A DNA stretch of 64,000 nucleotides from Tillus elongatus (taxonomy: Eukaryota; Arthropoda; Insecta; Coleoptera; Cleridae), in assembly GCA_964006375.1 (NCBI GenBank), contig OZ023263.1:137717063-137781062 (forward strand). Direction: 5' to 3'. A model generated the notes under the pieces. The model was not told the DNA's origin, did not search any database, and worked only from the letters and a program-made list of their open reading frames with translations. The position numbers were made by a program, and so were the translations under genes. Shown here one piece after another: positions 60,475 through 64,000 of the stretch. Position 1 is the first letter of the stretch; every line of letters begins with the position of its first letter.

Positions 60475-62303
60475 ACACCTTCTCCCCTCCTAAACGTTAA
60501 AATTTGAAGCAAACAACAATAGGATTCACAACCCTTCTGGACTCTTGCTAAATCTATTGGGAATAATTTCTGCAAAAGCACGTTCCCACCTCTTGTCTCA
60601 GGGGATGAAATTGTTTCTACCGCCCTGGGCAAGGCTGAACTTTTTGCTTCGTTGTTCGCCGCAAATTCTACTCTCAACCCACCTCCAAATGTTCAACCAC
60701 CAACAGTCCCCAATGTCGCGCATAAAATGACTGATATCATTTTCAAAACCAAAAAGGTACGAAAGATGCTCTCTTTTCTTAATACCAGGAAAGCATCTGG
60801 CCTTGACGAGATCCCAGCAATTGTTCTCAAAAAATGCGCACCAGAGCTTGCTCCTGTCCTGACTCGCTGTTTCAGATATCTTATAATAAAGGCATATTCC
60901 CTAGTAACTGGAAAACTGCTCGAGTACAACCCATCCCCAAGAAAGGATCCAAAGCGCTTCCCAGCAACTACAGGCCCATTTCTCTCCTTTCAGTCGTCTC
61001 TAAAGTGATGGAAAAGTATATAAACACCGAATTACTAAAATTTCTTGAAAAACACAGTCTAATCCACGACAGGCAGTATGGATTCCGTCAGCGCAGATCG
61101 ACTGCCGACCTCCTTTCCTTTGTCACCCATTCTTGGAACAAGTCTATGGAACAACACGGTGAATCCCAGATTGTTGCTCTAGACATATCCAAAGCATTCG
61201 ACCAGGTCTGGCACGCAGCGCTGCTTAATAAACTTCCGGCCTATGGCCTACCACCAAAACTCTGTATGTGGACAGCAAATTTCCTCTCCAACAGGAGCAT
61301 ATCTGTTGTTGTGGATGGCCATTCCTCTAAACTGTATCCAATTAATGCAGGAGTTCCTCAAGGTTCAGCTTTAGCCCCTACTTTCTTTCTTCTCCACATC
61401 AATGACCTCCTCTCGAGCACATCCAACCCAGTTCACAGCTACGCGGACGACAGCACCCTCCATTCAAATATACAATATTCTAAGCCTGTCCCTTTAGCCC
61501 AATTAGATGAGGATCGAAGACTCATGGAGGGCTCTGTCTCCATGGATCTCCAAAAAATATTAGACTGGGGAAGTAGAAATCTTGTACAATTCAACCCCAC
61601 CAAAACTAAGTCTTGCTCTCTTTCTCACAAGAGATACACCAGCACTAGACCCATCACAATGAACAACCAAGTTATTCAAAGTAATGAGTCCTTTTCTCTT
61701 GTTGGCATTTCTGTGGATCGAAATCTTAATTGGCACCAACATGTCACATCAATTGCAGAAGCGGCTGCTAAGAAATTAGGTTTCCTCTTCCGGGCTCGCA
61801 AATACTTTTCACCAGCTAATCTCTATACCTTATATACTTCACAAATAAGGCCAAACCTTGAATACTGCTCCCACATCTGGGGTGCCGCTGCCGCTTCTAC
61901 ACTCGCTATCTTGGACTCCATTCAAAAGAGAGCTATACGTCTCATCGGTGACCCTACCCTCACCCAAAGGCTGCCATCCCTTGCCCACCGACGTGCCGTT
62001 GGTGACCTCTCTCTCTTTTATAGATATCTGCACGGGCACTGCTCAGAGGAGCTTTCCTCCATAGTTCCCCCACCTGCCGCCCCCAACAGATCCACTAGGG
62101 GAACAGAGCGAATGCACCCTTTTACTGTCCAGGTCACCAGACATAGAACATCTTGTTATGCCCGCTCTTTTGTCCCGAGGACTTCCAAGTTGTGGAATTC
62201 CTTGCCTGCACATGTTTTTCCTTCTTCTCCGAACCTGCAAACCTTCAAGTCCAGAATTAACAAGCTGCCTCTTTCCTCCTTGTCAACACCCACGGTACGA
62301 TAG
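60475..62303 (+). pseudogene. LINE reverse transcriptase, 489-codon open frame plus upstream part
   Basis: Upstream (60500-60875) the frame has NTRKASGLDEIPAIVLKKCA. After a frameshift at about 60880 the frame 60834-62303 runs to the end. Motifs: PIPKKGSKALPSNYRPISLL, YGFRQRRSTADLLSFVTHSW, IVALDISKAFDQVWH (first Asp), GVPQGSALAPTFFLLHINDL and HSYADDSTLHS (active site). The C-terminal NLEYCSHIWGAAA and RTSKLWNSLPAHVFPS are typical of these LINEs. The first Met of the track frame is not a real start, since the domain begins earlier. Only the one frameshift and the 5' truncation disable it. Confidence 0.9.
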
Positions 62304-62357
62304 TATTTAGGCTGTAAGCCCTCGTGGTGTGTTGTTGAAATTAAAAAAAAAAAACCT
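60475..62357 (+). mobile_element. 5'-truncated LINE (CR1/Jockey superfamily) with poly(A) tail
   Basis: It begins inside ORF2 just upstream of the reverse transcriptase and ends after a 40-bp 3' UTR (GGCTGTAAGCCCTCGTGGTG) with an A run (62342-62355). The RT frame is long and nearly intact, so it is probably the youngest LINE copy here. Confidence 0.85.
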
Positions 62358-63349
<992 letters not shown>

Positions 63350-63557
63350 TTATATTGAAATAACTGTTGAAAGTTTTAATATGTAGAATTTTTTTAAAAT
63401 GTACCTACCCTTTTTCACTTACTGATTCCTTTCATGTTTTCTGTATGAGCGCCATCCATTCTTCCAGTTACTTCTTTATTTAATGTACCAATTTCCTTAT
63501 CTCGTGATCACGTTATAAAAAGTTATTTAAATAATATTTACTTAGTTTATAAATATC

Positions 63558-63621
<64 letters not shown>
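63558..63621. repeat. (ATT)n microsatellite
   Basis: About 21 ATT trinucleotide units. Confidence 0.95.
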
Positions 63622-63622
<1 letters not shown>

Positions 63623-63968
63623 AGCATCAATGCTAGTGCAATGCCTCTTCTGTTTTCAATCTCCAAACTCGTCTCTGCATTCTTATTAAAGCATCCTTGC
63701 ATTTGGTAATGTTGGACCCCTTCAGTTGGTTAAAATATATTGATTTTGAAAAAAAAGGTTATCAGAAGTTTTAAGATGTTTCTATACAAAATGCTAAGTT
63801 TATATCATATAAAATAGTTGTCATTACTTCTCTTACAAAAAAAGTTTTTGCAGCAGACACTATATATTTCGTCACACTTAAATCGCTCAAAAGGCGTAAC
63901 ATTTGACATCTGATGTTGAAAGATCACAATGTCTTACATTGGCGCATTGACTCTTAATCAGGGAAAAA

Positions 63969-64000
63969 ACTCTGGACGCAGCAAGTGCGTTATGGCAGTG
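63969..64000 (+). repeat. MITE end, cut by the window border
   Basis: CTCTGGACGCAGCAAGTGCG followed by TTATGGCAGTG matches the terminus of the MITE at 59984; the rest lies outside. Confidence 0.7.

Noticed and set aside
60834..60836. ATG at 60834 as the start of a 489-residue protein
   Set aside because: Conserved RT sequence continues upstream in another frame; the ATG is internal to a frameshifted ORF2.

Overview
This is a repeat-dense, AT-rich eukaryotic window, almost certainly arthropod and most likely insect. The signs are short introns of about 60 bp with GT/AG borders, insect-type Ty3/Gypsy, mariner-like, hAT, Jockey-like, I-like and Tx1-like elements, and very many (TA)n microsatellites. 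Almost every recognisable protein belongs to a transposable element, and nearly all are broken by stops or frameshifts. Three host-like signals stand out: a minus-strand gene or pseudogene with a tyrosine-recombinase-like (Crypton-like) domain at the left edge, split fragments of a DUF4806-like gene at about 4.75-8.3 kb, and the first two coding exons of a TJAP1/Pilt-like coiled-coil gene at 41.29-42.13 kb. || Layout. 0-2.1 kb: recombinase-like gene (-). 2.8-3.4 kb: foldback hAT-type MITE with target-site duplication. 3.6-4.1 kb: 3' end of a Jockey-like LINE (-). 4.75-8.3 kb: DUF4806-like exons, with a Penelope-like hairpin between them that holds a hammerhead-ribozyme-like core. 9-10.6 kb: tandem duplications and (TA)n repeats. 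10.8-12.7 kb: hAT transposase (-). 13.17-20.61 kb: a satellite array of about 145-bp monomers whose two halves are in opposite orientation. 20.67-22.87 kb: hAT transposase of the TTF/DUF4371 type (+) with its right terminus. 23.39-39.1 kb: one (TA)n-bearing repeat that seems to have been split by three nested insertions: a nearly complete 11-kb Gypsy element (-, LTRs about 99.4% identical), a mariner-like element with TIRs of about 480 bp, and a deleted second Gypsy element. 39-41 kb: more copies of the (TA)n repeat family. 41.3-42.1 kb: TJAP1-like exons, with a perfect 330-bp palindrome in the intron between them. 42.7-46 kb: Tx1-like LINE (+). 46-47.3 kb: (TA)n repeats. 47.3-52.7 kb: Jockey-like LINE (+) split by an insertion of about 2 kb. 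54-58.2 kb: I-like LINE with RNase H (-). 58.9-60.3 kb: (TA)n repeat and a TIR MITE. 60.5-62.36 kb: LINE reverse transcriptase with a nearly intact 489-codon frame and a poly(A) tail. 62.4-64 kb: simple repeats. || The elements do not form one pathway; the architecture is nested insertion. The most informative signals are a textbook -1 frameshift cassette at the Gypsy gag-pol junction (GGGAAAC directly before the gag stop, followed by a predicted H-type pseudoknot), the use of a single (TA)n tract as a repeated insertion site, the perfect intronic palindrome, the inverted satellite array touching a transposase promoter, an in-frame 25-codon duplication in the recombinase-like gene, and a shared module of about 450 bp found directly upstream of two unrelated LINEs. 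All comparisons were made by eye; no database search or alignment program was run.
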